This document shows positions 30,572 to 42,176 of a stretch of 64,000 bases of DNA, one piece after another. Under the pieces are notes generated by a model. The model worked only from the letters and a program-made list of their open reading frames with translations. It ran no database searches and was not told the origin of the DNA. The stretch lies in assembly GCF_000615445.1 (NCBI RefSeq), contig NZ_BALY01000002.1, positions 1 through 64,000 on the forward strand. The letters run 5' to 3'. Source of the DNA: Lactobacillus hamsteri DSM 5661 = JCM 6256. GTDB taxonomy: Bacteria; Bacillota; Bacilli; Lactobacillales; Lactobacillaceae. The first letter of the stretch is position 1. The number at the start of each line of letters is the position of its first letter. The translations under genes were made by a program, and so were the position numbers.

Positions 30572-32287
30572 ATGTCATCAGTTCAAACTATAATTGTTAT
30601 CGCAATCATTATTTTAATTATCCTTATCATCGCATTTATGTTGATTTCGAATCGACGACAACTTCGTGAGATTGAAGCGATTGATGATACAATGGATAAG
30701 ATTGAAAAAATGCATCTTGAGCAAGATATTGCGCGACTAGATAAAATGGATTTAGCAGGCGAAAGCTTAACAACTTTAAATACGTGGCGCAAATCATATC
30801 AAGAAGCAATGACCCAAAAAATTCCAGAAGTTCAGCATTTAATTGATGAAGCTGCAGAAAAGAATACGTCCTATCATATTTTTAAGGCTAGAAAAAATAT
30901 CAAGAAGGCGCAAGAAATAATTAAGCCAACTTTAGAAGATGCTAAAAATACTAAGGATGTGTTTACTGATCTTCTTGAGTCAAATCGTGAGAATCAAATT
31001 CAGTATGATGCTTTAATTAAGTCTTATCGTGCTACAAGAAAAATGATCTTAGCGGATTCTTTTGATTATGGCTCAGCACTTGATCAAATTGAAAATGAAC
31101 TGACGGCAATGGAAAGTGATTTTGATGAAGCTAAAAACTTGTCTTCACAAGGTGATCATGTTGAGGCTAAGCGTGTTCTTACAAAGATAAAAATGGACTT
31201 AACGTCTTTAAAGGAACAATTACCTAAGATAAAAGAAGCACAGCATCAACTAGATACGGTATTTCAAGATCAACTTCGTGAATTATCGGCTGCATATAAA
31301 GAAATGATTTCAAAGAAATTTTATTTTGCAGATGCTGATATTTTAGGACAAATCAAAAAGATTCACGATAAAATTGAAAAAGCTCGAGGTTTATTAGCAG
31401 ATTTAAAAGTTGATAAATTAGGCGAAAGCAATAAAGAAATTGCTAAGGATATTGATGATTTATACAATGTTTTAGCTAAGGAATATAAAGCACGTCCATT
31501 TGTCGAAAAAAACCAAAGTAAGATGTTGGCTTTGATTTCGCATCAGCAAATTGCTTCAAAAAAATTAGTTGAAAAATTACGTCATATTGATGAAAGCTAT
31601 GAATTGACACACGGTGAATTGGCAGAAAGCCGTAAGCTTGAACAAGAAGTTAATGACATGAATCGTCAATATACAGTTGACACCCAAAACATTGCAGACG
31701 GCAAGGGTGTTTATTCAGAAATTCAAGATTCATGGCTAGCTATGCTTGATCGAATTCGTCAAATTGATGATGAGCAAAAAACAATGGCTGAAGATGTGGA
31801 TGGATTGTATGATTCTGAAAATGTTGCCAATGATTCAATTAAGCAATTTAAGCAGGAAGTATCACTGGTTTACCGTCGCTTGCAACGTCGCAAATTGCCG
31901 GGTGACCCTGAAAGCTTTGTTCAAATGTATACTTTAGTTGTTAATGAAATTGGTCATGTTAGTGAGGAATTGAGTAGAGTTCGCATTAATATGGAAAAAA
32001 TTTCCGATGAACTAATTCAAATTTCTGATGATGTAGAACGGCTTAAACGTGAGGCAGATGATATTATAAATTCTGCTAATTTAGTTGAATTAACAGTTCA
32101 ATATTCAAATAGATATGCAGAAAAAGAAGCAATTAAAAAAGCCCAAGAAAAGGCAACAAGGCTATATCAGTATGATTATAATTACAAAGAAGCTTTGGAT
32201 GTGATTGCAACTGCTATTGAAAAAGTTGAACCTGGTTCATATCAAAGAATTGAAAATTCATATTACTCTGAGAAGAATAACAAATAA
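30572..32287 (+). CDS. ezrA: Septation ring formation regulator EzrA
   Basis: Membrane-anchored, spectrin-like protein that modulates FtsZ assembly and prevents extra polar rings. The 571 residues have one N-terminal helix (about 4-26, nearly all Ile/Leu/Val/Ala) followed by an almost wholly helical, Lys/Glu-rich cytoplasmic coiled coil. GTLxxR-type homology is seen in the RRLQRRKLPGDPESF region. Length matches the family (560-575). GGAGG ribosome site; monocistronic with its own terminator, next to nifS-thiI as in Bacillus. Confidence 0.94.
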   Translation: MSSVQTIIVIAIIILIILIIAFMLISNRRQLREIEAIDDTMDKIEKMHLEQDIARLDKMDLAGESLTTLNTWRKSYQEAMTQKIPEVQHLIDEAAEKNTSYHIFKARKNIKKAQEIIKPTLEDAKNTKDVFTDLLESNRENQIQYDALIKSYRATRKMILADSFDYGSALDQIENELTAMESDFDEAKNLSSQGDHVEAKRVLTKIKMDLTSLKEQLPKIKEAQHQLDTVFQDQLRELSAAYKEMISKKFYFADADILGQIKKIHDKIEKARGLLADLKVDKLGESNKEIAKDIDDLYNVLAKEYKARPFVEKNQSKMLALISHQQIASKKLVEKLRHIDESYELTHGELAESRKLEQEVNDMNRQYTVDTQNIADGKGVYSEIQDSWLAMLDRIRQIDDEQKTMAEDVDGLYDSENVANDSIKQFKQEVSLVYRRLQRRKLPGDPESFVQMYTLVVNEIGHVSEELSRVRINMEKISDELIQISDDVERLKREADDIINSANLVELTVQYSNRYAEKEAIKKAQEKATRLYQYDYNYKEALDVIATAIEKVEPGSYQRIENSYYSEKNNK

Positions 32288-32328
32288 TTGAAGCTTGGTA
32301 ATAATTAGGTTACAATTTATAAGTATTT

Positions 32329-32357
32329 AACGGTCAATTTAATTGACCGTTTTTTTA
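32329..32357 (+). terminator. Terminator of ezrA
   Basis: ACGGTCAA and TTGACCGT form a perfect stem, followed by seven Ts. Confidence 0.9.
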
Positions 32358-32371
32358 GAGGAGTAGTTATT

Positions 32372-33532
32372 GTGATTTATTTTGATAATAGTGCAACAAC
32401 CAAGATTGATCCAGGCGTTTTGGCTACATATGATAAAGTGGCAACAAACATTTGGGGCAATCCATCTAGTTTACACAAGATGGGGGATCGCTCTCATCAA
32501 TTGCTTGAAGCTTCTCGTAAGCAGATTGCAGATTTGTTAGGAACAAAGCCACATGAAATTTTCTTTACTTCAGGTGGTACTGAGTCGAATAACACGGCAA
32601 TTAAAGGAACAGCAATTCAAAAGCGCGAATTTGGCAAGCATATTATTACGTCAAGTGTTGAACATGCATCTGTTGCTAATGCTTTTAATAGTTTGGAAAA
32701 TTTAGGTTATCGCGTAACGCGTCTTCCTGTTGATAAGGAAGGTCGCGTAAGCGTTAATGACTTAAGAAACGCAATTGATTCAGATACGACTCTTGTTTCA
32801 ATTATGGGTGTTAACAACGAGATCGGAACAATTCAGCCAATTGAAGAAATTAGTGATTTGCTTGAAAATTACCCAACGATTCAATTTCATGTTGATGATG
32901 TTCAAGCATTGGGTAAAAATATTTGGGATAAGGTATTTACACCAAGAGTGGATTTAATGAGCTTATCTGCGCATAAATTCCATGCTCCACGTGGCATTGG
33001 TGTTTTATATAAAAAAGAAGGCAAGATGTTAAGTCCACTTCATGATGGTGGTGGACAAGAAAAAGGCTTGCGTTCAGGAACTGAAAATTTACCTGCTATT
33101 GCTGGTATGGCTAAGGCTATTCGTTTATTATTAGATGATGAAGCTGAAAAAGCTAATCGTGAAGAAGCAATTAAAGCCAAGATTGTTAATCATATTAAAG
33201 ATAAACCTGGCATTGATATTTTTTCACCACTTAGTGAAGGCTTTGCACCACATATTCTTTGTTTTGCATTAGAGGGTATTCGTGGTGAAACTTTAGTTCA
33301 TACTTTAGAAGATCAAGATATTTATGTTTCAACTACTTCTGCGTGTGCTTCTAAGACTGCTGATGAAGCAAGTACGTTAGTATCAATGCGTGTTGAAGAT
33401 AAGATAGCAACAAGTGCTATTCGTTTAAGCTTCGATGAAAGCAATACTATGGAAGAAGCTGATCAATTTATCAAGGTCTTTGACAAGATTTATGATCACT
33501 TTGCTAAAATTAATCACTTAGGAGAAAATTAA
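32372..33532 (+). CDS. Cysteine desulfurase (NifS/NifZ type)
   Basis: PLP enzyme that takes sulfur from cysteine as a persulfide. The 386 residues show the PLP Lys in [10 protein letters not shown] (near residue 203), the PLP-phosphate region [14 protein letters not shown], and the active Cys in STTSACASK (near residue 325). GTG start behind AGAGGAG. It overlaps thiI by one base (TAATG); this coupling marks it as the dedicated sulfur donor for 4-thiouridine synthesis, as for Bacillus NifZ. Confidence 0.93.
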   Translation: MIYFDNSATTKIDPGVLATYDKVATNIWGNPSSLHKMGDRSHQLLEASRKQIADLLGTKPHEIFFTSGGTESNNTAIKGTAIQKREFGKHIITSSVEHASVANAFNSLENLGYRVTRLPVDKEGRVSVNDLRNAIDSDTTLVSIMGVNNEIGTIQPIEEISDLLENYPTIQFHVDDVQALGKNIWDKVFTPRVDLMSLSAHKFHAPRGIGVLYKKEGKMLSPLHDGGGQEKGLRSGTENLPAIAGMAKAIRLLLDDEAEKANREEAIKAKIVNHIKDKPGIDIFSPLSEGFAPHILCFALEGIRGETLVHTLEDQDIYVSTTSACASKTADEASTLVSMRVEDKIATSAIRLSFDESNTMEEADQFIKVFDKIYDHFAKINHLGEN

Positions 33533-34752
33533 TGGTTAAATATACTGAAGTTATGATTCGCTATGGTGAATTATCAACTAAGGGAAAAAACCGTAAAGAT
33601 TTTATTGGCCGTTTGGCTGGTAATGTTACGCGTGTTTTAAATGACTTCCCTGAAATTGAAATTCATCCGCGACATGATAGAATGCACATTGTTTTAAATG
33701 ATGCACCTTTTGAAGAAATTGATAAGCGCTTGAAAAAAGTTTTTGGTATTCAAACTTATTCACCTGCTATTAAAGTTCCAAAAACTTTAGAAGATATTGA
33801 AAAAACTTCTTTAGAACTTATGCAAGCTACCTTTAAGGATGGCATGACTTTTAAAGTTAATACTAAGCGTAGTGACCACCAATTCGAATATGATACTAAT
33901 CAGATTAATAATATGGTTGGTGACTACTTATTCGACCGTATGGACAACTTAAAGGCGGAAATGAAGCATCCAGATTTGGTACTTAGAATTGAAGTTCGTC
34001 AAGATGCTGTTTACATTTCTAACCAATTGCTCCATGGTATTGGCGGCATGCCCGTAGGTACTGCTGGTAAGGCTGTAATGATGCTTTCAGGTGGAATTGA
34101 TTCACCTGTAGCTTCATACCTTGCAATGAAGCGTGGGGTAGAAATTGAAATGGTTCACTTCTTTAGTCCTCCTTATACTACTGAAAAAGCTTTAGCTAAG
34201 GCTAAGGAATTAACAGGAATTTTAGCTAATTTCTGTGGCAAAATTAATTTCATTGCTGTTCCATTTGCGGAAATTCAAGAAACTATCAAAGAAAAGATTC
34301 CTGAAGGATATTTGATGACTGTTCAACGTCGTTTTATGCTTCAATTAGCTGATCGTATTCGTGAGCAACGTGGCGGTTTGGCAATTTTCAATGGTGAATC
34401 TGTTGGTCAGGTAGCTTCTCAAACTTTGGAATCTATGGTTGCAATTAATGATGTAACTACAACTCCAGTTATTCGTCCTGTTGCTACAATGGATAAGACA
34501 GAAATTATTGAACGTGCAGAAGAAATTGGTACTTTTGATCTTTCAATTCAACCATTTGAAGATTGTTGTACTATTTTTGCTCCACCACGTCCTAAGACTA
34601 AGCCAAAGTTAGATAAAGCTCGTGAATACGAAGATCGTCTTGATGCAGAAGGCTTAATTGAAAGAGCTATGGCAGGAATTAATATTACGCCAATTTATCC
34701 AAACCAAACTTTCTTGGATGATAAGGCTCAAGAAGATGCTGATTTATTATAA
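33532..34752 (+). CDS. thiI: tRNA 4-thiouridine synthase ThiI
   Basis: Adenylates and sulfurates U8 of tRNA. The 406 residues contain an N-terminal ferredoxin-like/THUMP region (about 1-165) and the PP-loop domain with [11 protein letters not shown] near residue 184. There is no C-terminal rhodanese domain, as usual in Firmicutes; a Cys pair in [10 protein letters not shown] may take part in sulfur transfer. Coupled to the cysteine desulfurase and followed by a terminator. Confidence 0.95.
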   Translation: MVKYTEVMIRYGELSTKGKNRKDFIGRLAGNVTRVLNDFPEIEIHPRHDRMHIVLNDAPFEEIDKRLKKVFGIQTYSPAIKVPKTLEDIEKTSLELMQATFKDGMTFKVNTKRSDHQFEYDTNQINNMVGDYLFDRMDNLKAEMKHPDLVLRIEVRQDAVYISNQLLHGIGGMPVGTAGKAVMMLSGGIDSPVASYLAMKRGVEIEMVHFFSPPYTTEKALAKAKELTGILANFCGKINFIAVPFAEIQETIKEKIPEGYLMTVQRRFMLQLADRIREQRGGLAIFNGESVGQVASQTLESMVAINDVTTTPVIRPVATMDKTEIIERAEEIGTFDLSIQPFEDCCTIFAPPRPKTKPKLDKAREYEDRLDAEGLIERAMAGINITPIYPNQTFLDDKAQEDADLL

Positions 34753-34759
34753 AAAATCA

Positions 34760-34795
34760 AAAAACGCTAGAAGAGAAATCTTCTGGCGCTTTTTT
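34760..34795 (+). terminator. Terminator of the nifS-thiI unit
   Basis: ACGCtAGAAGA and TCTTCTgGCGCT pair around GAAA, with As before and a T run after. Confidence 0.88.
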
Positions 34796-34837
34796 GCATG
34801 ATATACTTATTTTTAATGAAGAAAGATAGGTTAAAAA

Positions 34838-35548
34838 ATGCGAATTGATAAATATTTGGCTAATATGAATGTTGGCTCACGGAAAGAAGTTCATAAATTA
34901 ATAAAAGATGGTGTAGTAACAATTAATGGTAAAGTTGTAAAAACACCAAAAGAAAAAGTAACAGAAAAAGATCAGATTATGGTGGGAGATCAAGAAGTAA
35001 CGTATCAAAAATACCATTATTTTTTGATGAATAAGCCTAAAGGTGTTTTGTCGGCAACTGAAGATCGAAGTCAGCAAACAGTAATTTCTTTGTTACAAAA
35101 TAAAGATAAGTATAAAGGAATTGTTCCTGTAGGTAGACTTGATAAAGATACAACAGGCCTTTTGCTGCTTACAAATGATGGACAGCTTAATCATGAACTT
35201 TTGGCTCCTAATAAACACGTAAATAAAATTTACCGTGCCGATATTGCGGGTATTGCTAATGAAGATACTATAAAGCAGTTTGCAAAGGGGATGACCCTTG
35301 GTGACGGAACTAAGTTAAAACCAGCTGAACTAAAAATTTTGTCTCAAGATGTAGAGAATGATACTTCAAAAATTGAGATAAAAATTAGCGAAGGAAAGTA
35401 TCATCAAATTAAGCGTATGTTTGGTGCGGTAGGGATGAAGGTTGTTGAACTTGAAAGAATTGTAATGGGAAATTTAAGTCTTCCTGCCGATTTAAAACGT
35501 GGCCAATATAAAGAACTAAGTTTAAATGAAATTGAGAAGATAAAATAA
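34838..35548 (+). CDS. RsuA-family pseudouridine synthase (16S rRNA type)
   Basis: Isomerises a uridine in rRNA, probably 16S U516. The 236 residues have an N-terminal S4 RNA-binding domain (MRIDKYLANMNVGSRKEV) and the catalytic Asp in VGRLDKDTTGLLLLTNDG, near residue 105. Overall layout and size match RsuA/YtzG rather than RluB, but the exact site is not provable from sequence. Confidence 0.9.
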   Translation: MRIDKYLANMNVGSRKEVHKLIKDGVVTINGKVVKTPKEKVTEKDQIMVGDQEVTYQKYHYFLMNKPKGVLSATEDRSQQTVISLLQNKDKYKGIVPVGRLDKDTTGLLLLTNDGQLNHELLAPNKHVNKIYRADIAGIANEDTIKQFAKGMTLGDGTKLKPAELKILSQDVENDTSKIEIKISEGKYHQIKRMFGAVGMKVVELERIVMGNLSLPADLKRGQYKELSLNEIEKIK

Positions 35549-35574
35549 TTAAACTTTTTTCCTAAAACATTTCA

Positions 35575-35816
35575 TGCTATAATCAAAATCAACAGCAATG
35601 ATCAAGAGGTATCGACTTTATTAACAGAGAAAAGCCAGACAGCTGAGAGGCCGAAAGTTGATTTGTAGCTTGATTAGCTGATTAACTGAAATAAAGTAGG
35701 TTAATCCGGACACTTCAGCGCCGTTATCGCTTATAAGAGAAGTATTTATATACTTAACGTAGGTGGTACCGCGGTTTAGTAAATCGTCCTAGACAATTTT
35801 GTCTAGGACTTTTTTA
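35575..35816 (+). promoter_or_regulatory. T-box riboswitch for valS (Val) with its promoter
   Basis: An extended -10 (TGCTATAAT, 35575-35583) starts a leader of about 230 bases. The T-box AGGTGGTACCGCGG lies at 35761-35774, and the terminator GTCCTAGAC/GTCTAGGAC with Ts at 35786-35815. Stem I has a GTA triplet at 35696-35698 (AAAGTAGG), a valine codon, in specifier position. Uncharged tRNA-Val should raise valS expression. Confidence 0.92.
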
Positions 35817-35832
35817 TTGGAGGAATTATTTA

Positions 35833-38472
35833 ATGACAGATTTAGCACCTAAATACAACCCTAATGAGGTTGAAAAAGGCAGATATCAAAAATGGCTTGA
35901 TGAAGATTTATTTAAGCCATCTGGTGATAAAAAAGCTCACCCATTTTCAATTGTTATCCCACCACCAAATGTCACTGGTAAGCTTCACTTAGGTCATGCT
36001 TGGGATACAGCAATTCAAGATACTTTAATTCGTTTAAAGCGTATGCAAGGTTATGACACTCTTTACCTTCCAGGTATGGACCACGCTGGTATTGCAACTC
36101 AAGCCAAGGTTGAAGCTCGTCTTCGTGAAGAAGGTAAGGATCGTCACCAATTAGGACGTGAAAAGTTCTTAAAGCAAGTTTGGGACTGGAAAGATGAATA
36201 CGCAAGCATCATTAAAGGCCAATGGGCTAAGATGGGTCTTTCTCTTGATTATTCACGTGAAAGATTTACTCTTGATAAAGGTCTTTCAAAGGCTGTAAAG
36301 AAAGTCTTCGTACAACTTTATAATGAAGGTCTTATTTACCGTGGTGAATACATTATTAACTGGGATCCTAAGCTTGAAACTGCTCTTAGTGATATCGAAG
36401 TAATTCACAAAGACGATAAGGGTGCTTTTTACCACATTAAGTATCCATTTGCAGATGGTTCTGGCTTTGTAGAAATTGCAACTACTCGTCCAGAAACAAT
36501 GTTTGGTGATACTGCAGTTGCTGTTGCACCTGGCGATGAAAGATATAAGGATATTGTTGGTAAAGAATTAGTCTTGCCATTAGTTGGTCGTCATATTCCA
36601 ATTATTGAAGATCAACATGTTGATCCAGAATTCGGTACAGGACTTGTTAAGATTACCCCTGCTCACGATCCTAATGACTTCCAAGTAGGTAACCGTCATA
36701 ACTTGAAGAGAATCAATGTTATGAATGATGACGGAACTATGAACGAAGAATGTGGCAAATATGCCGGTATGGATCGTTTTGAATGTCGTGATGAATTGGT
36801 TAAGGATCTTAAGAGTGAAGGCTATTTAATTAAGATTGAACCAATCGTTCACTCAGTAGGTCACTCAGAACGTTCAGGCGTTCAAGTTGAACCTCGACTT
36901 TCTAAGCAATGGTTCGTTAAGATGAAGCCACTTGCTGATAAAGTTCTTGAAAATCAAAAGACTGATGGTAAGGTTAACTTTGTTCCAGAAAGATTTGAAG
37001 GTACTTTAAATCACTGGATGGAAGATGTTCATGATTGGTGTATTTCACGTCAATTATGGTGGGGCCACCGTATTCCAGCTTGGTACAATAAAGAAACTGG
37101 TGAAACTTACGTAGGCGAAGAAGCACCAAAGGATATTGAAAACTGGGAACAAGATCCAGATGTTCTTGATACTTGGTTCTCAAGTGCTTTATGGCCATTT
37201 TCAACTCTTGGCTGGCCAGATGCTAATTCAGAAGACTTTAAGCGTTACTTCCCAACTAATGCATTAGTAACTGGTTACGATATTATTTTCTTCTGGGTAT
37301 CTAGAATGATTTTCCAAAGTTTGCACTTTACTAAGGAACGTCCATTTAAGGATGTTGTTTTGCATGGTTTGATGCGTGATCCAGAGGGCCGTAAGATGTC
37401 TAAATCACTTGGTAACGGTGTTGACCCAATGGACGTTGTTAATAAGTATGGTGCTGATGCTCTTAGATGGTTCCTTCTTAACGGTACAGCTCCTGGTCAA
37501 GATACTCGTTATGATCCAAAGAAGCTTTCTGCTGCTTGGAACTTTATTAACAAGATTTGGAATGCTTCTCGTTTCGTAATTATGAATTTGCCAGAAGATG
37601 CCAAGCCTGCTCATATGCCAGATACTACCAAGTTTGATTTAGCAGATAGTTGGATTTTCGATCGTTTGAACCATGTTGTTGGTGAAGTTAACCGTTTATT
37701 TGATGAATACAAATTTGGTGAAGCTGGTCGTGAACTTTACAACTTTATTTGGAATGACTTCTGTGATTGGTACATTGAAATTTCTAAGGTTGCTTTAAAC
37801 GGTGATGATGAAGAATTAAAGGCAAGAAAGCAAGAAAACTTAGTTTGGATTCTTGATCAAATTTTGCGTTTGATGCACCCAATTATGCCATTTGTAACTG
37901 AAAAGTTATGGCTTTCAATGCCTCATGAAGGTAAGTCAATTATGGTTGCTAAGTATCCAGTAACTCATAAAGAATTTGAAAATAAGCAAGCAGATGAAGA
38001 TATGGCATTCTTAATTGAAGTTATTAAAGCTGTACGTAATATTCGTATGGAAGTTAATGCTCCAATGTCATCACAAATTGATATTATGATTCAATTAGAT
38101 GATGAAAAGAACAAGCATATCTTGAATGATAATGCTGATTACGTAGAAAACTTCTTGCATCCAAAGAAGCTTGAAGTTGCTTCAGATATCGAAGCTCCTA
38201 AACTTGCTAAGACTGCGGTTGTTCCGGGTGCTCAAGTCTTTGTTCCACTTACTGAATTAGTCAATGTTGATGACGAATTGAAGAAGATGGAAAAAGAAGA
38301 AAAACGTCTTGAAGGTGAAGTTGAACGCGCAACTAAGAAACTTTCTAACCAAGGCTTTGTTGCTCATGCTCCTGAAGCAGTTATTAACAAAGAAAAGGAA
38401 AAGAAAGCAGATTACGAAAGCCAACTTGCAGGTGTTCGTGAAAGAATTCAAGAATTGAAGGAAAGTAAGTAG
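35833..38472 (+). CDS. valS: Valyl-tRNA synthetase
   Basis: Class Ia synthetase of 879 residues. The HIGH-type motif is [15 protein letters not shown] near residue 42, the KMSKS motif is [11 protein letters not shown] near residue 520, and the C-terminal coiled-coil arm (about 815-879) is specific to ValRS. The editing domain with [15 protein letters not shown] is intact. The stop is one base before the folC GTG. Confidence 0.98.
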   Translation: MTDLAPKYNPNEVEKGRYQKWLDEDLFKPSGDKKAHPFSIVIPPPNVTGKLHLGHAWDTAIQDTLIRLKRMQGYDTLYLPGMDHAGIATQAKVEARLREEGKDRHQLGREKFLKQVWDWKDEYASIIKGQWAKMGLSLDYSRERFTLDKGLSKAVKKVFVQLYNEGLIYRGEYIINWDPKLETALSDIEVIHKDDKGAFYHIKYPFADGSGFVEIATTRPETMFGDTAVAVAPGDERYKDIVGKELVLPLVGRHIPIIEDQHVDPEFGTGLVKITPAHDPNDFQVGNRHNLKRINVMNDDGTMNEECGKYAGMDRFECRDELVKDLKSEGYLIKIEPIVHSVGHSERSGVQVEPRLSKQWFVKMKPLADKVLENQKTDGKVNFVPERFEGTLNHWMEDVHDWCISRQLWWGHRIPAWYNKETGETYVGEEAPKDIENWEQDPDVLDTWFSSALWPFSTLGWPDANSEDFKRYFPTNALVTGYDIIFFWVSRMIFQSLHFTKERPFKDVVLHGLMRDPEGRKMSKSLGNGVDPMDVVNKYGADALRWFLLNGTAPGQDTRYDPKKLSAAWNFINKIWNASRFVIMNLPEDAKPAHMPDTTKFDLADSWIFDRLNHVVGEVNRLFDEYKFGEAGRELYNFIWNDFCDWYIEISKVALNGDDEELKARKQENLVWILDQILRLMHPIMPFVTEKLWLSMPHEGKSIMVAKYPVTHKEFENKQADEDMAFLIEVIKAVRNIRMEVNAPMSSQIDIMIQLDDEKNKHILNDNADYVENFLHPKKLEVASDIEAPKLAKTAVVPGAQVFVPLTELVNVDDELKKMEKEEKRLEGEVERATKKLSNQGFVAHAPEAVINKEKEKKADYESQLAGVRERIQELKESK

Positions 38473-38473
38473 C

Positions 38474-39733
38474 GTGAAGTTTAAAGATGCTGAAGATGTA
38501 ATCGATCACATCTATTCCTTGCCTAATTTACATCCTAAAAATGATCTTTCTTATATTAAGAGAGTTTTGGATGTTTTAGATAATCCGCAGAATAAAGTAA
38601 AGACTATTCATGTAACAGGCACTAATGGAAAAGGCTCTACTACTTATTATTTAAGCAATTTACTCAAAAAGGCTGGTCAAAAGACTGGCCTTTTCGTGTC
38701 ACCGTACATTAATAAATTTAATGAACGAATACAATTAAATGGTAATAATATACCTGATAATGATTTAGTTACCGTTGCTAATGAAGTAGAGAATGCAATT
38801 ATAAAGCTTCGTCTTTCTGATCCGAATTTTTCATTAGTTACATTTGAATATGAAACTGTCATGGCTTTTCTTTATTTTGCTAAGCAAAAATGTGATTATG
38901 CAGTAATTGAAGTGGGTATTGGTGGAGAACATGATAAGACTAATGTAATTACGCCGGAAGTAAGTGTAATTACTACAATTGGTTTGGATCATGAAAAAAT
39001 TATTGGTCCTACAATTCAAGATATTGCTAAAGAAAAAAGTGGCATTATCAAACATAATCGTCCGGTTGTTTTGGGCAATATTCCTGATAAGGTATTATCA
39101 ATTCTCGAAAAAAAATCGGGTAAAGAGCAGTCGAAAGTCTATTTATTAAATAGAGATTATCAAGTAACAGATGAACAGCAGATTGAATATCGTTATTTTG
39201 ATAAAGAAATTCTTTTTGATAAAAGACCACAAGTTGAGAGCTATGATATTGCAATTGCTTTAACAGCATTTTATCTTTTAAAAGTTGATTTATCGGATAA
39301 AAAAATTCAGCAAGCTATTAATGCAACACAAATTCCAGGACGTTATCAATTAGTTCAGAAGCATCCGGATATTGTTTTAGATGGTGCACATAATATTCAG
39401 GCAATGAAAAACTTACTTGAGTTTGTTCATAAGCAAAATAAAATTTTAGGTGGAAAAGTTAAAGTTCTAATTACGATGATGAAAGATAAAGATTTAGATC
39501 AAGTCTTTTCTTTATTTAATGAGAGTGATCAAATTACTTTGACAACTATTCCATATCCTCGAGCTGCTAAATTGGCTGATTTTCCGATAGAAGTACGTGA
39601 AAAGTATAATTATGCGGAAGATTATCAAGTGGCATATAAAAATTTGAAAAATGATTTAAATGTTAACGATATTTTATTAGTAACGGGATCATTTTATTTA
39701 GTTGGTGCAATTTTGAATATGGAGGAACATTAA
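38474..39733 (+). CDS. folC: Folylpolyglutamate synthase / dihydrofolate synthase
   Basis: Adds glutamate to dihydropteroate or folates. The 419 residues have the P-loop VTGTNGKGSTT near residue 46, the Mur-ligase-like centre (EVGIGGEHDKTNV) and the C-terminal glutamate-ligase domain. Almost abuts valS (GTG start) and overlaps the HAD gene by one base. Whether the dihydrofolate synthase activity is retained cannot be told. Confidence 0.94.
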   Translation: MKFKDAEDVIDHIYSLPNLHPKNDLSYIKRVLDVLDNPQNKVKTIHVTGTNGKGSTTYYLSNLLKKAGQKTGLFVSPYINKFNERIQLNGNNIPDNDLVTVANEVENAIIKLRLSDPNFSLVTFEYETVMAFLYFAKQKCDYAVIEVGIGGEHDKTNVITPEVSVITTIGLDHEKIIGPTIQDIAKEKSGIIKHNRPVVLGNIPDKVLSILEKKSGKEQSKVYLLNRDYQVTDEQQIEYRYFDKEILFDKRPQVESYDIAIALTAFYLLKVDLSDKKIQQAINATQIPGRYQLVQKHPDIVLDGAHNIQAMKNLLEFVHKQNKILGGKVKVLITMMKDKDLDQVFSLFNESDQITLTTIPYPRAAKLADFPIEVREKYNYAEDYQVAYKNLKNDLNVNDILLVTGSFYLVGAILNMEEH

Positions 39734-40410
39734 TGAAAGTTCAAGGTATTCAAGAAGATATTCAAGGAGTTTTATTTGATCTGGATGGTTTGCTTGTCAA
39801 TTCTGAAAAGCTTTATTGGGATGCAAACATTCAAGCGGCAGAAGAAGAAAAACTTGGTACGCCTAAAGATTCTTATTTAAAACTTACTGGTGCAACAGTT
39901 AAAGAAATGCAGGATTTTTATAATAAGTATTTTAAGACAGATGAAGACCGTGATCAGTTTATTAAGAGGACAGATGACCTTGTATGGGAATGGACTGATC
40001 AAGGTAAATTGAAGTTGCAACCAGGTGTTCAAGCAGCCTTAGATAAATTTCAGGATTTAGGACTACATATGGCAATTGCTTCAAGTAATTATGAAAACGT
40101 TGTTGAACATGCAATGTGGACAACGGGGATTCGAAATTATTTTGATTTTCATTTGAGCTATTTAGATGTTCAAAAAGGGAAGATTAAAGCAAAGCCAGCA
40201 CCAGATATATATTTAGCTGCTGCTAAAAAAATAAATATTCCTAAAGAAAATTTGTTAGTGTTTGAAGATTCTTCAACAGGTGTTCAGGCAGCAAAAAATG
40301 CGGGGATTAAAGTAGTTATGATTCCAGATCTTATTGCCCCTACACCTAAGGATAAAGAAAATGCTACAATGATCTGTGAAAGTTTTTTTGAATTTCTCAA
40401 AAAAATTTAG
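39733..40410 (+). CDS. HAD-superfamily phosphatase (beta-phosphoglucomutase-like)
   Basis: A 225-residue HAD hydrolase, subfamily IA. Motif I is GVLFDLDGLLVNSE with both Asp, motif II a Ser-type IASSN, motif III the Lys in KAKPAPDIY, and motif IV LLVFEDSSTGVQA. The substrate is not evident; such proteins are often sugar-phosphate phosphatases. Coupled to folC. Confidence 0.9.
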   Translation: MKVQGIQEDIQGVLFDLDGLLVNSEKLYWDANIQAAEEEKLGTPKDSYLKLTGATVKEMQDFYNKYFKTDEDRDQFIKRTDDLVWEWTDQGKLKLQPGVQAALDKFQDLGLHMAIASSNYENVVEHAMWTTGIRNYFDFHLSYLDVQKGKIKAKPAPDIYLAAAKKINIPKENLLVFEDSSTGVQAAKNAGIKVVMIPDLIAPTPKDKENATMICESFFEFLKKI

Positions 40411-40447
40411 CCCTTTTTTGCGTACTTAATAATGAGGGGGTTTTTCA

Positions 40448-41071
40448 ATGAAATTTTATAAATCACATCATTATGAAGTACATACAGATATGGAATTGTT
40501 AATTCAACTTTTTGACCAATTAGAGGACAATGGTGTTCATCAATTTTTTGAACTAAAGAATAAGTTAAGAGAATTAAAGATCAATTCTTTTGAGGATTTG
40601 CTAACATATGCATCAGGTCCAAATAGTGTTGATGAAATGGCAATAACTATTGAAGAATTAGTTGATAGAATTAGATTATCGGAATCAAAAAGGGATGCTA
40701 TCTTAACTTCAAGTAAAGAAGTTGGAAGCTATTTATCAGATAAATTAATAGGCCGTAAACAAGAAGAATTTTGGGCTCTTTATCTTGATAATGGTAATAA
40801 AATTATTGCGGAAAAAAAGATTTCTCAAGGTACACTAGACAGATCAATTGCTCATCCACGTGATATCTTTAGATGGGCAGTTGTATATAATTGTTCGGCA
40901 ATTATTGTTGCGCATAATCATCCAAGTGGGAAATTAATTCCTTCACATAGTGATTTTAAAATGACTAAGCAGTTGCAAGAAGCTGCTAATATGATGAAAA
41001 TTGATTTTTTAGATCATTTTATTGTAGGAAAAGGTCATTATTTAAGCATGAAGGAAAATGAATTGTTTTAA
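40448..41071 (+). CDS. radC: RadC family protein (JAB domain)
   Basis: A 207-residue protein with the JAB/MPN metal motif AHNHPSGKLIPSHSDF (HxH-x10-D), preceded by a helix-hairpin-helix-like N-terminal half. Despite the name, its link to DNA repair is unproven; it is often encoded next to mreB, as here. The upstream folC-HAD group may be co-transcribed with it. Confidence 0.9.
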   Translation: MKFYKSHHYEVHTDMELLIQLFDQLEDNGVHQFFELKNKLRELKINSFEDLLTYASGPNSVDEMAITIEELVDRIRLSESKRDAILTSSKEVGSYLSDKLIGRKQEEFWALYLDNGNKIIAEKKISQGTLDRSIAHPRDIFRWAVVYNCSAIIVAHNHPSGKLIPSHSDFKMTKQLQEAANMMKIDFLDHFIVGKGHYLSMKENELF

Positions 41072-41114
41072 ATTCTTTAAAATTTTCGCGAAAATCTGTT
41101 TTATTGCTAGTTTA

Positions 41115-41123
41115 TGCTATAAT
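41115..41123 (+). promoter_or_regulatory. Extended -10 promoter of mreB
   Basis: TGCTATAAT, perfect extended -10, 43 bases before the mreB GTG; no clear -35. Confidence 0.6.
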
Positions 41124-41165
41124 TATTCAAGATTTAAAGACCGCAACAATTAAGGAGAGATTTTC

Positions 41166-42170
41166 GTGTTTGGATTAGGTTCAAAAAATATTGGTATTGA
41201 TTTAGGTACTGCCAACACACTTGTATACATGGAAGGTAAAGGAATTGTTTTAAGAGAACCTTCCGTTGTAGCTAAGAATACTCAAAGTGGTGAAGTTATC
41301 GCTGTGGGTTCAGAAGCTAAGGAAATGATCGGTAGAACTCCAGGTTCTATCCGTGCTATCCGTCCTATGAAAGATGGTGTAATTGCAGATTACGATACAA
41401 CTGCAGCTATGCTTAAGTACTTTATGGAAAAAACAGTTGGTAATTCTAAGCCATCAGTAATGATTTGTGTACCATCAGGCGTTACTGAAGTTGAAAAGCG
41501 TGCCGTTATTGATGCAGCGCGTGTTGCTGGTGCTCGTGAAGCATTTGTTATTGAAGAACCATTTGCTGCAGCTATTGGTGCAGGTCTTCCAGTAATGGAC
41601 CCAACAGGTTCAATGGTTGTTGATATTGGTGGCGGTACTACTGATGTTGCTACTATTTCATTGGGTGGTATTGTATCATCAACTTCAATTCGTCAAGCTG
41701 GCGACAAATTCAACATTGGCATCATTAATTATGTTCACTCAAAATTCAATTTATTAATTGGTGAAAGAACTGCCGAAGATGTTAAGATTCAAATCGGTTC
41801 AGCTTCAGTAGAAAAAGCAAAAGAAATTGAATCAATGAATATTCGTGGTCGTGACTTGGTAACTGGTTTACCAAAATCAGTTGATATTGAAGCTGAAGAT
41901 GTTGCTAAGGCTATTCAAGATGTAGTACAAGATATCATTGTGGCTATTAAGGAAACTTTGGAACAAACTTCACCAGAAATTGCTGCTGATGTAATTGATC
42001 ATGGTATCGTTTTAACCGGTGGTGGAGCTCTTCTTAAGAACTTACCAGCAGTTATTTCTGAAGCTACTAAAGTACCAGTGTTTATTGCTCAAGATCCACT
42101 TGATTGTGTAGCAATTGGTACTGGCGAGTCACTTAAGAATATCGAAGTAATGCGTAGAAGTCGTAATTAA
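41166..42170 (+). CDS. mreB: Rod-shape-determining protein MreB
   Basis: Actin homologue of 334 residues that positions the elongasome. Motifs are [29 protein letters not shown] and [16 protein letters not shown] start after AAGGAGAG. Its link to mreC and mreD marks it as MreB proper, whereas the paralogue at 23880 has no mreCD. A terminator-like hairpin lies between it and mreC. Confidence 0.97.
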   Translation: MFGLGSKNIGIDLGTANTLVYMEGKGIVLREPSVVAKNTQSGEVIAVGSEAKEMIGRTPGSIRAIRPMKDGVIADYDTTAAMLKYFMEKTVGNSKPSVMICVPSGVTEVEKRAVIDAARVAGAREAFVIEEPFAAAIGAGLPVMDPTGSMVVDIGGGTTDVATISLGGIVSSTSIRQAGDKFNIGIINYVHSKFNLLIGERTAEDVKIQIGSASVEKAKEIESMNIRGRDLVTGLPKSVDIEAEDVAKAIQDVVQDIIVAIKETLEQTSPEIAADVIDHGIVLTGGGALLKNLPAVISEATKVPVFIAQDPLDCVAIGTGESLKNIEVMRRSRN

Positions 42171-42176
42171 TTAATC

